Below, piece after piece: positions 44,079-52,511 of a DNA stretch of 64,000 nt. Made by a program: the position numbers and the translations under genes. Within the stretch, counting starts at the first letter, position 1. Every line of letters starts with the position of its first letter. Origin of the DNA: Alphaproteobacteria bacterium (GTDB lineage: Bacteria; Pseudomonadota; Alphaproteobacteria; Acetobacterales; Acetobacteraceae); the NCBI GenBank assembly GCA_020850755.1, contig JADZEB010000027.1:62001-126000 (forward strand), written 5' to 3'. The notes under the pieces were generated by a model that was not told the DNA's origin, ran no database searches, and was given only the letters and a program-made list of their open reading frames with translations.

Positions 44079-45696
44079 AGCGCGGTCCCCGCCCGTAGAT
44101 CTGGCGCGCGATGCGCCACAGGCTCTGGCCCGGGCGGACGGTGATGGCGCCGGCCTGCTCCGGGGCCTGCGCCGCCTCGGCGCGGCTGAGCGGCAGCTCC
44201 ACGCGATGCGCGACGCTGCCATTGGCGGCGATCTGGTCCAGCCGCAGCGTGTGCTCGCCGGGCGGGATCGCCTCGCGCGGGCTGAGCGACCAGCGGCCGA
44301 GCGCGTCGGCGCGCGCATCGCCGATATGGCGGTTGCCGAGATAGACCCGCACCAGGCTGTTGCCGACGGCCCGGCCGCCGAGCAGGGCGGCGCCATCGGC
44401 CCCGTATTCGACCACGCCGAGCGAGAGCGGGTGCGGCGCGGCGCTGGCGGGCGGCGCCGCGGCGGTGGGCGCGGCGGTGGGCGCGGCGGTGGGCGCGGGC
44501 ATCGCCGCCGTCGTCCCGTTCGGTGCGGCGGGTGCCGGGGCAGGCGCCGGGGCGGGCGGAACCTGCAACACCTGCGGTGCCGCGCCGGGCTGCCCGGGCA
44601 CGAGCAGCGCCAATGCCTGCGCGTCGCGCGGCGTGGCGGCGGGGCGGCCGGCAATGTCGCGGCCGGGCTCGGGCACCACCAGCACGACGGCTCCCGGCGC
44701 GTCCGCCAAGGCGCCGTCCGCCCTCGGCGTTGCGAGTGTCAGCTCGCGCGCACCGGGCGCAAGCGGCTGGTCGGGCGTGAACACCCACTCGCCGCGCTCA
44801 TCGGCACGCACGCGCCCGATCTCGCGCCCGCCGTCGCGGATGGCGACATCGGCTCCGGGCGCGGCGCGGCCCGCGATCACCGCCGAGCCCGCCGGATTGA
44901 TGCGGACGATGTCGAAGCTGGGCACCGGGGCGGCGATCGGTGGCGTCGCCGCCGGAGCAGCGGCTGGCGGCGCCGTGGCGGATGGCGCCGTGGCGGATGG
45001 CGCGGGGGCGGATGGCGCGGGGGCGGATGGCGCCGTGGCGGATGGCGATGGGGCCGCAGGCGCCGATGGCACCGGCTGCGCCGGGGATGGTGCGGGCACG
45101 ATGGCCTGGGCGACCGGACCGGCTGCCTGTGCTGCGGCGCGCTGCGCAGCGTCGGCTGCGGCGCGGGCCTGCGCCTCGCGGGCAGCGGCCTCGCGGGCAG
45201 CGGCCTCGCGGGCAGCGGCCTCGCGGGCGGCGGCCTCGCGGGCGGCGGCATCACGAGTGGCGGCTTCACGCGCAGCGGTCTCACGGGCGGCGGCTTCGGC
45301 CTGGCCGGCCGCTTGCGCCGCTGCCCTCCGTGCTGCCTCGATCGCGTCCCGTGCCGCAGCCTGGGCTGCGGATTCCCGTGCTGCCGCTTCCCTGGCCGCC
45401 GCTTCGCGCGCAGCGGTCTCGGCCGGGGCGATCACTTGCGCCGGCTGGGCCTGGGGCTGGACTTGCGGCTGGGCCTGCGGCTGCGCGACCGGCGCCGGCT
45501 GGACGGCCGGCGCGCCAACGCTGCTCGCGGCCGGCGGCACGGGCACGCTGGCGGTGGGCCCGAGCGCGGGCGTGCGCCCGGACAGGCCAAGCTCGTCGCA
45601 GAAGGTCAGCGTGCCGGCGGCGGCCAGCAGCACGACCCCCACCGCCGTGAAGATCAGCGGCCGGTTGCTCGCGCGGGATTCGGGAGGGTTCGCCAT
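43987..45696 (-). CDS. LysM-domain envelope protein with low-complexity stalk
   Basis: 569 aa. A single N-terminal membrane helix (about 14-33, LIFTAVGVVLLAAAGTLTF) anchors it. A long Ala/Glu/Arg-rich stalk (about 90-190, REAAA repeats, likely helical) and a Pro/Ala stretch follow. Two Ig-like segments (VAIRDGGREIGRVRADERGE; VRVYLGNRHIGDARADALGR) come next, and a C-terminal LysM (about 518-565, ITVRPGQSLWRIARQIYG) binds peptidoglycan. This architecture is common in alphaproteobacteria. The inner part of the stalk is coded by a 15-bp tandem repeat. Confidence 0.9.
   Translation of the reverse strand: MANPPESRASNRPLIFTAVGVVLLAAAGTLTFCDELGLSGRTPALGPTASVPVPPAASSVGAPAVQPAPVAQPQAQPQVQPQAQPAQVIAPAETAAREAAAREAAARESAAQAAARDAIEAARRAAAQAAGQAEAAARETAAREAATRDAAAREAAAREAAAREAAAREAAAREAQARAAADAAQRAAAQAAGPVAQAIVPAPSPAQPVPSAPAAPSPSATAPSAPAPSAPAPSATAPSATAPPAAAPAATPPIAAPVPSFDIVRINPAGSAVIAGRAAPGADVAIRDGGREIGRVRADERGEWVFTPDQPLAPGARELTLATPRADGALADAPGAVVLVVPEPGRDIAGRPAATPRDAQALALLVPGQPGAAPQVLQVPPAPAPAPAPAAPNGTTAAMPAPTAAPTAAPTAAAPPASAAPHPLSLGVVEYGADGAALLGGRAVGNSLVRVYLGNRHIGDARADALGRWSLSPREAIPPGEHTLRLDQIAANGSVAHRVELPLSRAEAAQAPEQAGAITVRPGQSLWRIARQIYGRGPRFIEIYQANRAQIRNPNLIYPGQVLAVPGPG
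45173..45292 (-). repeat. 15-bp tandem repeat encoding the helical stalk of the LysM protein
   Basis: Eight units of GCCTCGCGGGCAGCG-like sequence (plus strand), the first five nearly identical and the last three drifted. On the coding strand they give REAAA-type pentapeptides. Repeat sequence is unrelated to the psd repeat although the period is the same. Confidence 0.75.
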
Positions 45697-45775
45697 GCCG
45701 AGACCCTAAATCCGCGCGTGCGGCGGCGCAACGGGATGGTAACGAGTCGCGCGCGCCGCGGGCTTGGCCGCTCCG

Positions 45776-46630
45776 TCAGGCACCGATCGCCCAGGCCAGC
45801 ACCGCGCCGGCCAGCGCCGGCACCAGCCCGGCCCCGAGCCACAGGAGCGGCGCCATGACCCGCCGCGCCACCTTGCCGCGCGGCGCGATGCGCTGCGCCA
45901 TCGGCGCTGCCAGGAACACGCAGGCGAGCACGGGGAAGGCAAAGGCGAGGCCGGATGCGCGCGTGGCGATCCACATCGCGATCGCCGAACCCGCCAGCGC
46001 CAGCGCCGCCGGAAAAGCGCCCGCCGCGCCCAGCGTCACGGCCGGGAACAGGAGTTGCAGCACGAAGAACGCCGCCGCGCCGGCGGCAAGGCTGGCGGCG
46101 AAGGCCAGCGTCGGCGCCGGCAACCCGGCCAGCACCGCCGCCGCGGCGAGCCCGAGCGCTGCCGCCAGCAGCATCGCCGACTGGCCGGCGGGCTCGGGCT
46201 GCGGGCGGAGCAGCCCGGCCAGCGCCACCGCCGCGATCGCCACCGGCAGCGCCATGCGCGTGGCGAAGGCGAGCGCGTCGGGGAACTCCGTCGGCGCGCC
46301 GATCAGCCACCAGCCGGTGGCGAGCGCCGCCAGCGCCGCCGCCAGCCACTGCACCAGGCGCGGAGCCCTGAACAGGTCGAGCAGCACGCCCACCGCCAGC
46401 CCGAAGGCCACCAGCACCGGCAGGCGCTCGAACAGAAGGCGCGGCGTGATCAGCCTCGCGCCGAACAGGTACCAGCCGGCCATCACCAGCCCGAGGCCCA
46501 GCGCCGCGCCGGTCAGGCGCAGGCCGGCCGCGCCGGCGAAGCGGCGGATCAGCGGCACGCACAGGATGGTGCCGAGCGCGGCGAGGATCATCGGCTCGGG
46601 CGCGCCGAGCCAGGGCAGGACAACCTGCAT
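45776..46630 (-). CDS. Hypothetical polytopic membrane protein
   Basis: 284 aa, not recognised. At least eight hydrophobic helices cover nearly the whole length, with few charged loops (PLIRRFAG, MAQRIAPRGKVARRV). GGAGG 8 bp before the ATG at 46630 fixes the start; the longer frame has none. Its C-terminus lies 79 bp before the LysM gene start, and the two run in the same direction, so they may be co-transcribed. No transport motif is visible. Confidence 0.72.
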   Translation of the reverse strand: MQVVLPWLGAPEPMILAALGTILCVPLIRRFAGAAGLRLTGAALGLGLVMAGWYLFGARLITPRLLFERLPVLVAFGLAVGVLLDLFRAPRLVQWLAAALAALATGWWLIGAPTEFPDALAFATRMALPVAIAAVALAGLLRPQPEPAGQSAMLLAAALGLAAAAVLAGLPAPTLAFAASLAAGAAAFFVLQLLFPAVTLGAAGAFPAALALAGSAIAMWIATRASGLAFAFPVLACVFLAAPMAQRIAPRGKVARRVMAPLLWLGAGLVPALAGAVLAWAIGA

Positions 46631-46820
46631 CGCGAAAACCTCCGGGCCGGCGCAGGCAACATCGCGGCGCGCCGCGGCGCGGTGCGCTTCCTGTGCCGTC
46701 GCGGCCCGCACCCTGTCAAGGCTGCCGGGCAGCCTTGCCGGCCGACAGCGGCGCTACAAAGACGCGCGGCGACGTGGCAGGATCAGCCATTCGCAACCCG
46801 CTTCGTTACGGAGCGCCCCG

Positions 46821-47519
46821 ATGCCGGACCCCGCCGCCGCGCCCGCCGCAGCCTCCGCCACCGTCCCGGTGGCGGTCTGGGACCTGCCGACGCGCCTGTT
46901 CAAATGGAGCTTCGCCCTTCTGGTGGCGGCATCCTGGGCCACCGGGCAGTGGAAGATGTGGGGCTGGCATTTCTGGTCGGGCTACGCGCTGATGGCGCTG
47001 GTGATCTTCCGCATATTGTGGGGCTTGGTGGGCAGCGAGACGGCGCGCTTCGCCCATTTCCTGCGCGGCCCCGGCGCGGCGCTCCGGCACTTCCGCGAGC
47101 TGCGCCATGGCGGCCCCGACCGCCAGATCGGGCACAATGCGGCGGGCGGGTTCGTCGTCTTCCTGCTGCTGGTGCTGGTCGCGGTCCAGCTCGGCACCGG
47201 TCTGTTCTCCGATGACGGTGTGCTGGCCGAAGGCCCCCTCGCCGCGCGCGTGAGCGAGGAGGCGCGCACGGTGCTGAGCACGATCCACGCCCGCATGCAG
47301 CGGCTGATCCTGATCCTGGCCGCGCTGCACATCCTGGCCGTGCTGGTCTATCGCGTAGCCCTGCGCCACGACCTGATCGCGCCGATGCTCACCGGCAGGA
47401 AGCACCTGCCGGCCGACGCCCCCGCCACGCCGCCGCGCATGGCGCCGGCGGCGCGCGCGCTGGTGTGCGCGGTGCTCGCCGTCGCCGCGACCTGGGGCGT
47501 CCTCAGGCTCGGTGCCTGA
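46821..47519 (+). CDS. Cytochrome b561-type di-heme membrane protein
   Basis: A 232-aa inner-membrane b-type cytochrome. The start VAVWDLPTRLFKWSFALLVA is the family mark; candidate heme ligands are His in GWHFWSGYALM, His in IGHNAAGGFVV, His in LSTIHARMQRLILILAALHI. Four core helices plus a C-terminal helix. It passes electrons from the quinone pool to a periplasmic acceptor; genes of this type often lie next to cytochrome c-prime genes, as here (convergent, 218 bp away). Confidence 0.9.
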   Translation: MPDPAAAPAAASATVPVAVWDLPTRLFKWSFALLVAASWATGQWKMWGWHFWSGYALMALVIFRILWGLVGSETARFAHFLRGPGAALRHFRELRHGGPDRQIGHNAAGGFVVFLLLVLVAVQLGTGLFSDDGVLAEGPLAARVSEEARTVLSTIHARMQRLILILAALHILAVLVYRVALRHDLIAPMLTGRKHLPADAPATPPRMAPAARALVCAVLAVAATWGVLRLGA

Positions 47520-47611
47520 GCCCGCCCGCCTTGCGCGAGAACGCCAGCAGCCGCGCCCCTTGCCGGAGCGCGGCCGCCCTGGAATTCGCCCGGAGCCCGG
47601 AGGCGGAGCCT

Positions 47612-47741
47612 CTGGAGCAGCGTCCGATCCGGTGGCGCCGCGCTGCGGTTCCGCCGGATCGGACTAAGCTGCTCGCAAACCTTAAGTTTCTCGGGCACGA
47701 GTTCCGTTCGGCTGATCCAGTTCGAACGGAACCTGCCCTAG
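47612..47741 (-). repeat. 130-bp CTAG element, copy D (inverted, diverged)
   Basis: Full-length 130 bp in the same orientation as copy C. One terminus is CTGG instead of CTAG. In the 20-bp stem, one T-A pair of copies A/C/E is C-G here, a compensatory change that preserves pairing; other positions are mismatched. The CTAG end at 47738-47741 provides the stop of the cytochrome c-prime gene. It lies between the convergent cytochrome b561 and c-prime genes. Confidence 0.9.
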
Positions 47742-48202
47742 CGCGGCTGGCGATAGGCGTTGTGGCAGCTATCGCAGGTCGCCGAGACACGGTTGAAGGC
47801 GGCCTGGCTTGCCGCGCGGTCGCCGCCCGACGCCGCCTGCGCCAGGGCGCGCGACGCCGCGCTGAAGGACGCCGACTGGGCGCGGAAATCGGCCATGTTC
47901 TGCCAGATCGCAGGCATGGCGCGCGTCTCGCCCGCTCTCGAGCCCACGGCTGTGCCTTCAGGCACCAGGCCGGGCAGCCGCTCGCCCAGTTCCGCCAGGC
48001 GGTTGCCACGTGCCGCAAGGTCGTTGACGGCGCCGCTGCCGGCCAGCACGTCGCGCACGGCGCGGAACTCGGCCAACTTGGCGCGCATCACGTTGCGCCG
48101 CTCGGTCACGACATCGGCCTGGGCGAAGGCGGCGGTGGTGGCCGCGCCGAAAATCGCTGCGGCGGCAAGGGCGAAAAGCCCGGTCTTCCTGTTCAGACGC
48201 AT
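47738..48202 (-). CDS. Cytochrome c-prime family protein
   Basis: 154 aa. Signal peptide 1-28 (LNRKTGLFALAAAAIFGA ... AFAQ). Four-helix-bundle c-prime layout with the single heme-binding site CDSCH at the C-terminal end (CDSCHNAYR). Early Met in RRNVMRAKLAEF matches the family. Periplasmic; electron transfer or NO/peroxide protection by family. Start 48202; the upstream frame extension is not conserved. Its last codon and TAG come from repeat copy D. Confidence 0.92.
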   Translation of the reverse strand: MRLNRKTGLFALAAAAIFGAATTAAFAQADVVTERRNVMRAKLAEFRAVRDVLAGSGAVNDLAARGNRLAELGERLPGLVPEGTAVGSRAGETRAMPAIWQNMADFRAQSASFSAASRALAQAASGGDRAASQAAFNRVSATCDSCHNAYRQPR

Positions 48203-48427
48203 GTTCTCTCCTGTCGGGGATTGCGGCCCTTTGCACGGGCCTTGGAACGAGGGCGTGGCGCCACCCGCCACGCAACGAGATGCTATTTCTGAAACCGTGG
48301 CGGTAGCAAGGTATGCTGGCACCGATCCGGTGACAGCTTGGCCCCCGCCGCGATCAAATCCGCGTGACCGACTCCGCCCCCGGCGCGTAAGCGTCCATCT
48401 CAAGGATGGTCAGAAGGGGCGGGCGGC

Positions 48428-49021
48428 ATGCGCAGCGACATCCGGGCGGTGGCGGTATTCTGCGGCGCAAACACCGGGGTGCGTCCGGCGCACAAGGCAG
48501 CGGCGGTGGCGCTCGGCACCGCGCTGGCCAAGGCCGGCATCCGGCTGGTCTATGGCGGCGGCCGGGTCGGGCTGATGGGCGCGCTCGCCAATGCCACGCT
48601 CGCCGCGGGCGGGGCGGTTACCGGCGTGATCCCCGATTTCCTGCGCAAGTGGGAAGTCGCGAACGAGGACCTTTCCGGCCCCTCCGAACTGGAGGTCGTG
48701 GCCAGCATGCACGAGCGCAAGCAGCGCATGTGCGAGCTGGCCGACGGCTTCGTGATGCTGCCGGGCGGGCTCGGCACGCTCGACGAGACGATCGAGATCA
48801 TCACCTGGCGCCAGCTCAAGCTGCACGACAAGCCGGTGGTGCTGTGCGACGTGGACGGCTCGGCCGCGCCGCTGCTCGCGCTGATCGAGGCGGCAATCGC
48901 CGACGGCTTCGCCCGGAGCGAGGTGCGCCGCCTCTATCGCGTCGCGCGCAAGGTCGAGGAGGTGATCGGCCTGCTCGAACACGCCCAGGCGGCACAGGGT
49001 GGGGCGATCCGCCTGGCCTGA
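48428..49021 (+). CDS. LOG family protein (TIGR00730, nucleoside 5'-monophosphate phosphoribohydrolase)
   Basis: 197 aa. Rossmann-like fold with start VAVFCGANTGVRPAHKAAAV, LVYGGGRVGLMGALANATL, and the active-site motif MLPGGLGTLDETIEIITWRQ; the catalytic Arg is in MHERKQRM. Members cleave ribose-5-phosphate from cytokinin or purine nucleotides. SD-like AAGGGGCGG precedes the ATG. Followed by a short GGC-rich repeat (49023-49069) and tRNA-Pro. Confidence 0.92.
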   Translation: MRSDIRAVAVFCGANTGVRPAHKAAAVALGTALAKAGIRLVYGGGRVGLMGALANATLAAGGAVTGVIPDFLRKWEVANEDLSGPSELEVVASMHERKQRMCELADGFVMLPGGLGTLDETIEIITWRQLKLHDKPVVLCDVDGSAAPLLALIEAAIADGFARSEVRRLYRVARKVEEVIGLLEHAQAAQGGAIRLA

Positions 49022-49108
49022 GGCGGCGGCGGCAGCGGCGGTGGCAGCGGCGGCAGCGGCGGCAGCGGAGCCAATGCGGGATTTCGCGCCCGCGCCCGTG
49101 CCGGACGC

Positions 49109-49137
49109 TTGCGAGGCCGGATGGGCGGGGCTATAAA
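49109..49137 (+). promoter_or_regulatory. Sigma-70 promoter of tRNA-Pro
   Basis: TTGCGA, 17-bp spacer, TATAAA, ending 23 bp before the tRNA-Pro gene. Spacing is ideal and TATAAA is a rare AT island in this DNA, so this is the likely -35/-10 pair. Confidence 0.7.
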
Positions 49138-49160
49138 CCGCCCCGCCGCGAGGCCCGTGC

Positions 49161-49237
49161 CGGAGTGTAGCTCAGCCTGGTAGAGCACTGTGTTCGGGAC
49201 GCAGGGGCCGGAGGTTCAAATCCTCTCACTCCGACCA
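49161..49237 (+). tRNA. tRNA-Pro (anticodon CGG), CCA encoded
   Basis: Acceptor CGGAGTG pairs with CACTCCG; discriminator A, then CCA. Anticodon stem CTGTG/CGCAG with loop TTCGGGA gives anticodon CGG. D arm GCTCAGCCTGGTAGAGC and T loop GTTCAAATC are intact. Reads CCG, the major Pro codon here. Confidence 0.96.
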
Positions 49238-49243
49238 ATCGGC

Positions 49244-49286
49244 AACCCCGGCCTGGCCCACGCGGCCCGGCCGGGGTTTTCGTTTT
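49244..49286 (+). terminator. Rho-independent terminator after tRNA-Pro
   Basis: Ten-bp stem AACCCCGGCC / GGCCGGGGTT with a GC-rich loop, followed by TTTTCGTTTT. Starts 7 bp after the tRNA CCA. Confidence 0.8.
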
Positions 49287-49301
49287 GGGCGATGGGCACG
49301 C

Positions 49302-50039
49302 CTAGCCCCCCTTCCCCGCCGGCGGCCAGGGGCGCGCGAGCGGGTCGGGGTCGAGCAGCGCGGCATCATTGTTGCGCACCGCGTTCACCCGCGTCGAGAC
49401 CGGCCAGACCTTGAACCAGCCATCCGGTGCCGGGCGCAAGAGAGCGGCCAGCGCCCGCGCGCCCCCGGCCCCGTCGCCCACCGCGGCTTCCGTCTCGCCG
49501 AGCCAGGCGGCCCAGGAATCGGGGCCGAGCACCACCGGCATGCGATCGTGCAAGGGGCGCAGAAGGTCGTTGGCGTCGGTGGTCACCACGGTGAAGCTGC
49601 GCAGGATCGTCGCGTCGGGCGCGCGCCAGCGCTCCCACAGACCGGCCAGCACCATCGGGCTGCCATCCGCTATCGCCACCGCATAGGGCTGCTTGCCCTT
49701 GCCGCCCGGCTGGACGCGCCATTCGTAGAAGGCGTCGATCGGCACGAGGCAGCGGCGCTTGGCATAGGCGTCGCGGAAGGCGGGCTTGGCGGCCAGCGTC
49801 TCGGCCCGCGCATTGATCATCTGGCTCGCGATCCTGGCGTCCTTGGCCCAGATCGGCACCAGCCCCCAGCGCAACAGGTCGAGCTGGCGCGCCCGCGTTT
49901 GCGGGTTGAAGCGAACGACGAGCGAATCCTGCGTCGGCGCCACGTTCCACGAGGGGGCGTGGTTGGGCAGCGGGTTGGTGGTGGCGAACAGGCGCCGGAG
50001 CGCCTCGGGCGCCGAGGTCTGGACGAAGCGGCCGCACAT
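49302..50039 (-). CDS. SRAP/YedK (HMCES) abasic-site DNA-protein crosslink protein
   Basis: 245 aa. Catalytic Cys2 in MCGRF (after Met removal), NVAPTQ, LRWGLVPIWA, Asn in INARAET, Glu in DAFYEW and His in LHDRMP match the SRAP active site. It forms a thiazolidine crosslink to abasic sites in single-stranded DNA, shielding them. The start at 50039 is fixed by the required MCG N-terminus. Converges on the terminator after tRNA-Pro. Confidence 0.95.
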   Translation of the reverse strand: MCGRFVQTSAPEALRRLFATTNPLPNHAPSWNVAPTQDSLVVRFNPQTRARQLDLLRWGLVPIWAKDARIASQMINARAETLAAKPAFRDAYAKRRCLVPIDAFYEWRVQPGGKGKQPYAVAIADGSPMVLAGLWERWRAPDATILRSFTVVTTDANDLLRPLHDRMPVVLGPDSWAAWLGETEAAVGDGAGGARALAALLRPAPDGWFKVWPVSTRVNAVRNNDAALLDPDPLARPWPPAGKGG

Positions 50040-50149
50040 GGCGCGATGCTGTAGCGCGCCGGGGCGGCGGGTGGGAAGGCCCGGCTGCGGCGCGCATCGT
50101 CCACCGCACCCCGCCAGCCGCACCAGCTACGGCCCCGGCAACGCCGGGC

Positions 50150-50242
50150 CGCGCCGAACCTGACGCGCCCGCCCCCTACCCGAGTCGCTGCCTATTGCCG
50201 AGCGGGCTGTAGCCGGCCGGACCGAGCCTGATGCGACCCGCC
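50150..50242 (-). pseudogene. Degenerate duplication of the 3' end of the FG-GAP gene
   Basis: Directly downstream of the FG-GAP stop, about 70 bp on the minus strand repeat the last 15 codons, the stop and the next 25 bases of that gene with several changes. The parent tail GYAALGNGLLLG is mirrored, out of frame, as GYSPLGNRQRLG. A weaker third unit may follow towards 50110. There is no start or SD of its own, so it is a remnant. Confidence 0.65.
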
Positions 50243-52348
50243 CTACCCCAGCAGCAGCCCGTTGCCGAGCGCGGCGTAGCCGGTGCCGAGATTGGGCAGG
50301 AGCGACGGCTGCGCCACCACCACCCTCCCGCCCGCGCCGGGGCCGAGCGCCCACATCTCGGTGCGGCCCGTCGCGGCATGACGCCAGACCAGATCCGCCC
50401 GCCCGTCGCCCGAAAGGTCGGCCAGGCGGATCGCCTGCCACTCGGCACCGCGCCAGCCGAGGACGGAGGTGGACAGCACCGTGTCGGCATCCATGCGCCA
50501 GGCCTCGATCATGCCGTCGGCGCGGCGCCAGATCAGGTCGTCGCGGCCGTCGCCATCGCCATCGCCGGCGCCGAGCAGGACCGCACCCGCCGGCGCGGCC
50601 GGCAGCGCGCGCTCGGCCAGCACGCGCTCCTCCTCCATGCGCCAGAACAGGGCGGCGCCAGTGGCATCCTCGCGCCAGACCAGATCGTTGCGCCCATCGC
50701 CGTCGAGATCGCCAGTGCCGGCCAGGGTCCAGCCGGCGCCGGGGCTGCCGATCTCGGCGGTGCGCGCGACCGCGCGATTGCCCATCAGCCACAGGCCGGC
50801 GACACCATCGGCATCGCGCCGCCAGAGCAGGTCGCCGATGCCGTCGCCCGAGAGGTCGGCCAGGCCGAGCAGAGTCCAGCCGGCCGGCGCGGTGCCGAGG
50901 TCGAGCGTCTCGGCGCGCACGCCGCCATGGAACACCCAGCCGGTGAGCGCCCCGCCCGCCTCCTGCCACAGGATGCCGTCGGTGTCGGCGCCGGCAAGCC
51001 GGCCGAGCCCGGCGGCAGTGGCGGCGGGCGCGGCGCCGGCGTCGCGCGCATCGATCACGCGCCCGCCCTCGTGGCGCTGCATCCAGATTGCCCCGCCGCT
51101 CGCGCGCCAGAACATGGGCGCCGGCTGGGCGGTGGCGTAGGTCCAGACCTGGCCGGCCGGCACGCCGCCGGGCGCGGGATCGTCGGCGGCCTGCTCGCCC
51201 GGCGCGCCGACCACGGCGGTATAGCCCGCGCCAGACAGGCCGACCGACAGCCCGAACTGGCCGGTGCCGCTGCCATCGCCGGCGAAGCTCCGCTGCAACA
51301 CCCAGGCCGTGCGCTCCCAGCGGAACAGGTAGGCGGCGCCCACCCCGGTGGCGCCGGCGCGCGGCGCACCCGCCAGCACCATCGTCCCGTCCTCGGACAT
51401 GGCGACCGAGGTGCCGAAGCCGCCGCGCCGCACCGGATCGGGCGCGGCGATGACGGTCTCGGTCCAGGTGGCGCCGATGCGGCGGAACACATGCAGCCCG
51501 CCCTGGTTTTCTTCCGCCCCGTCGCGGCCGGGGGCGCCCACGGCGGCAACGCGTCCGTCGGCCGAGATTGCCACCGCCGTGCCGAACTGGTCGCCTGCCG
51601 CGCCGCTGGCGGCGACAAGGCGCGTCCAATGCGTCGTCGATGGGCCGATGCGCCAGAGCCAGGCCGCGCCTTGCAGCAGATTGGCGCCGACATCGGCGAA
51701 ACGCCCGCCGACGATCGCCGCCTCGCCGCTCGCGGCCATCGCCACCGCCGCGCCATAGAGGGCGCGCGCCGGCGCCTCGGGCATCGGCAGGTTGCGCCTC
51801 TCCCAGACATCGCCGAACCGCTCGTAAAGCCAGGCCGCGCCGACGTCAGCGACACCGCCGACATCATCGCCCCCGGCGCCGACGATGATGCGCCGCCCGT
51901 CGCCCGAGATGGAGACGCTCTGCCCGATCTGGTCGCCGAGCGCGGGCCAGACCTGGGCCAGCGGCGCGCTCTCCCACCCGGCCGGACCAAGGCTCAGCGC
52001 CTCGGCCCTCCCGGCGCCGGCGATGCCGGGCAGGGCGGTGGCGAAGGGGCCGCCAATGACCGCGCCCGTGCCGTCGCGTGACAGGGCCACCGCCGCGCCA
52101 AGCTCGCCCGTGCCACCCGCGCTGCCGGAGAAGGCCGCGACCGAGGCACCGAAACCCGCCGCGAGCCGCGTCAGCACCAGGACGCGCGCCGGCGTGCCCA
52201 CCGGCCCCGGCGCCGTCGCCGAGCCGGGCGCACCCGCGATCAATGTGGTTCCGTCGGCGGACAGCCCGACCGCCGTGCCAAGCCCAAGGCTGCCGGCGGT
52301 CTGCCCGAAAGGCACCACCGCCGCCGCTGTTCCGATTGTCCAGCTCAT
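50243..52348 (-). CDS. FG-GAP/VCBS repeat beta-propeller protein
   Basis: 701 aa. The N-terminal half (about 1-420) has integrin-like FG-GAP repeats such as LGTAVGLSADGTTLIAGAPG and FGTAVAISADGRVAAVGAPG. The C-terminal half (about 430-690) has VCBS-type repeats such as LADLSGDGIGDLLWRRD and TGDLDGDGRNDLVWREDA with DxDGDGxxD calcium-site motifs. No signal peptide or membrane helix; the hydrophobic, charge-poor C-terminus (NGLLLG) suggests type I or other leaderless secretion. A CtrA-like box lies about 92 bp upstream. Function unknown: adhesion or extracellular matrix is plausible. Confidence 0.88.
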   Translation of the reverse strand: MSWTIGTAAAVVPFGQTAGSLGLGTAVGLSADGTTLIAGAPGSATAPGPVGTPARVLVLTRLAAGFGASVAAFSGSAGGTGELGAAVALSRDGTGAVIGGPFATALPGIAGAGRAEALSLGPAGWESAPLAQVWPALGDQIGQSVSISGDGRRIIVGAGGDDVGGVADVGAAWLYERFGDVWERRNLPMPEAPARALYGAAVAMAASGEAAIVGGRFADVGANLLQGAAWLWRIGPSTTHWTRLVAASGAAGDQFGTAVAISADGRVAAVGAPGRDGAEENQGGLHVFRRIGATWTETVIAAPDPVRRGGFGTSVAMSEDGTMVLAGAPRAGATGVGAAYLFRWERTAWVLQRSFAGDGSGTGQFGLSVGLSGAGYTAVVGAPGEQAADDPAPGGVPAGQVWTYATAQPAPMFWRASGGAIWMQRHEGGRVIDARDAGAAPAATAAGLGRLAGADTDGILWQEAGGALTGWVFHGGVRAETLDLGTAPAGWTLLGLADLSGDGIGDLLWRRDADGVAGLWLMGNRAVARTAEIGSPGAGWTLAGTGDLDGDGRNDLVWREDATGAALFWRMEEERVLAERALPAAPAGAVLLGAGDGDGDGRDDLIWRRADGMIEAWRMDADTVLSTSVLGWRGAEWQAIRLADLSGDGRADLVWRHAATGRTEMWALGPGAGGRVVVAQPSLLPNLGTGYAALGNGLLLG

Positions 52349-52439
52349 CTCTCTCGCTACCCGGCCCGCTTGTCCTGTCCGTCTGGCACACGCGCCCCCG
52401 ACGCAGGCGCGACGATACCATGTCCCACAGCGCGAGACG

Positions 52440-52455
52440 TTAACGCGGGAGTAAC
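52440..52455 (-). promoter_or_regulatory. CtrA-like box upstream of FG-GAP gene
   Basis: Read on the minus strand, TTAC-N7-TTAAC, one mismatch from TTAA-N7-TTAAC, 92 bp before the FG-GAP start. A further GTTAAC lies 16 bp away (52471-52476). The intergenic region is otherwise GC-rich. Confidence 0.5.
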
Positions 52456-52511
52456 GGATGGGCGGCGCCGGTTAACACATCGGCGTATGCGCAGAGCCGA
52501 TGCGGTCGCGA

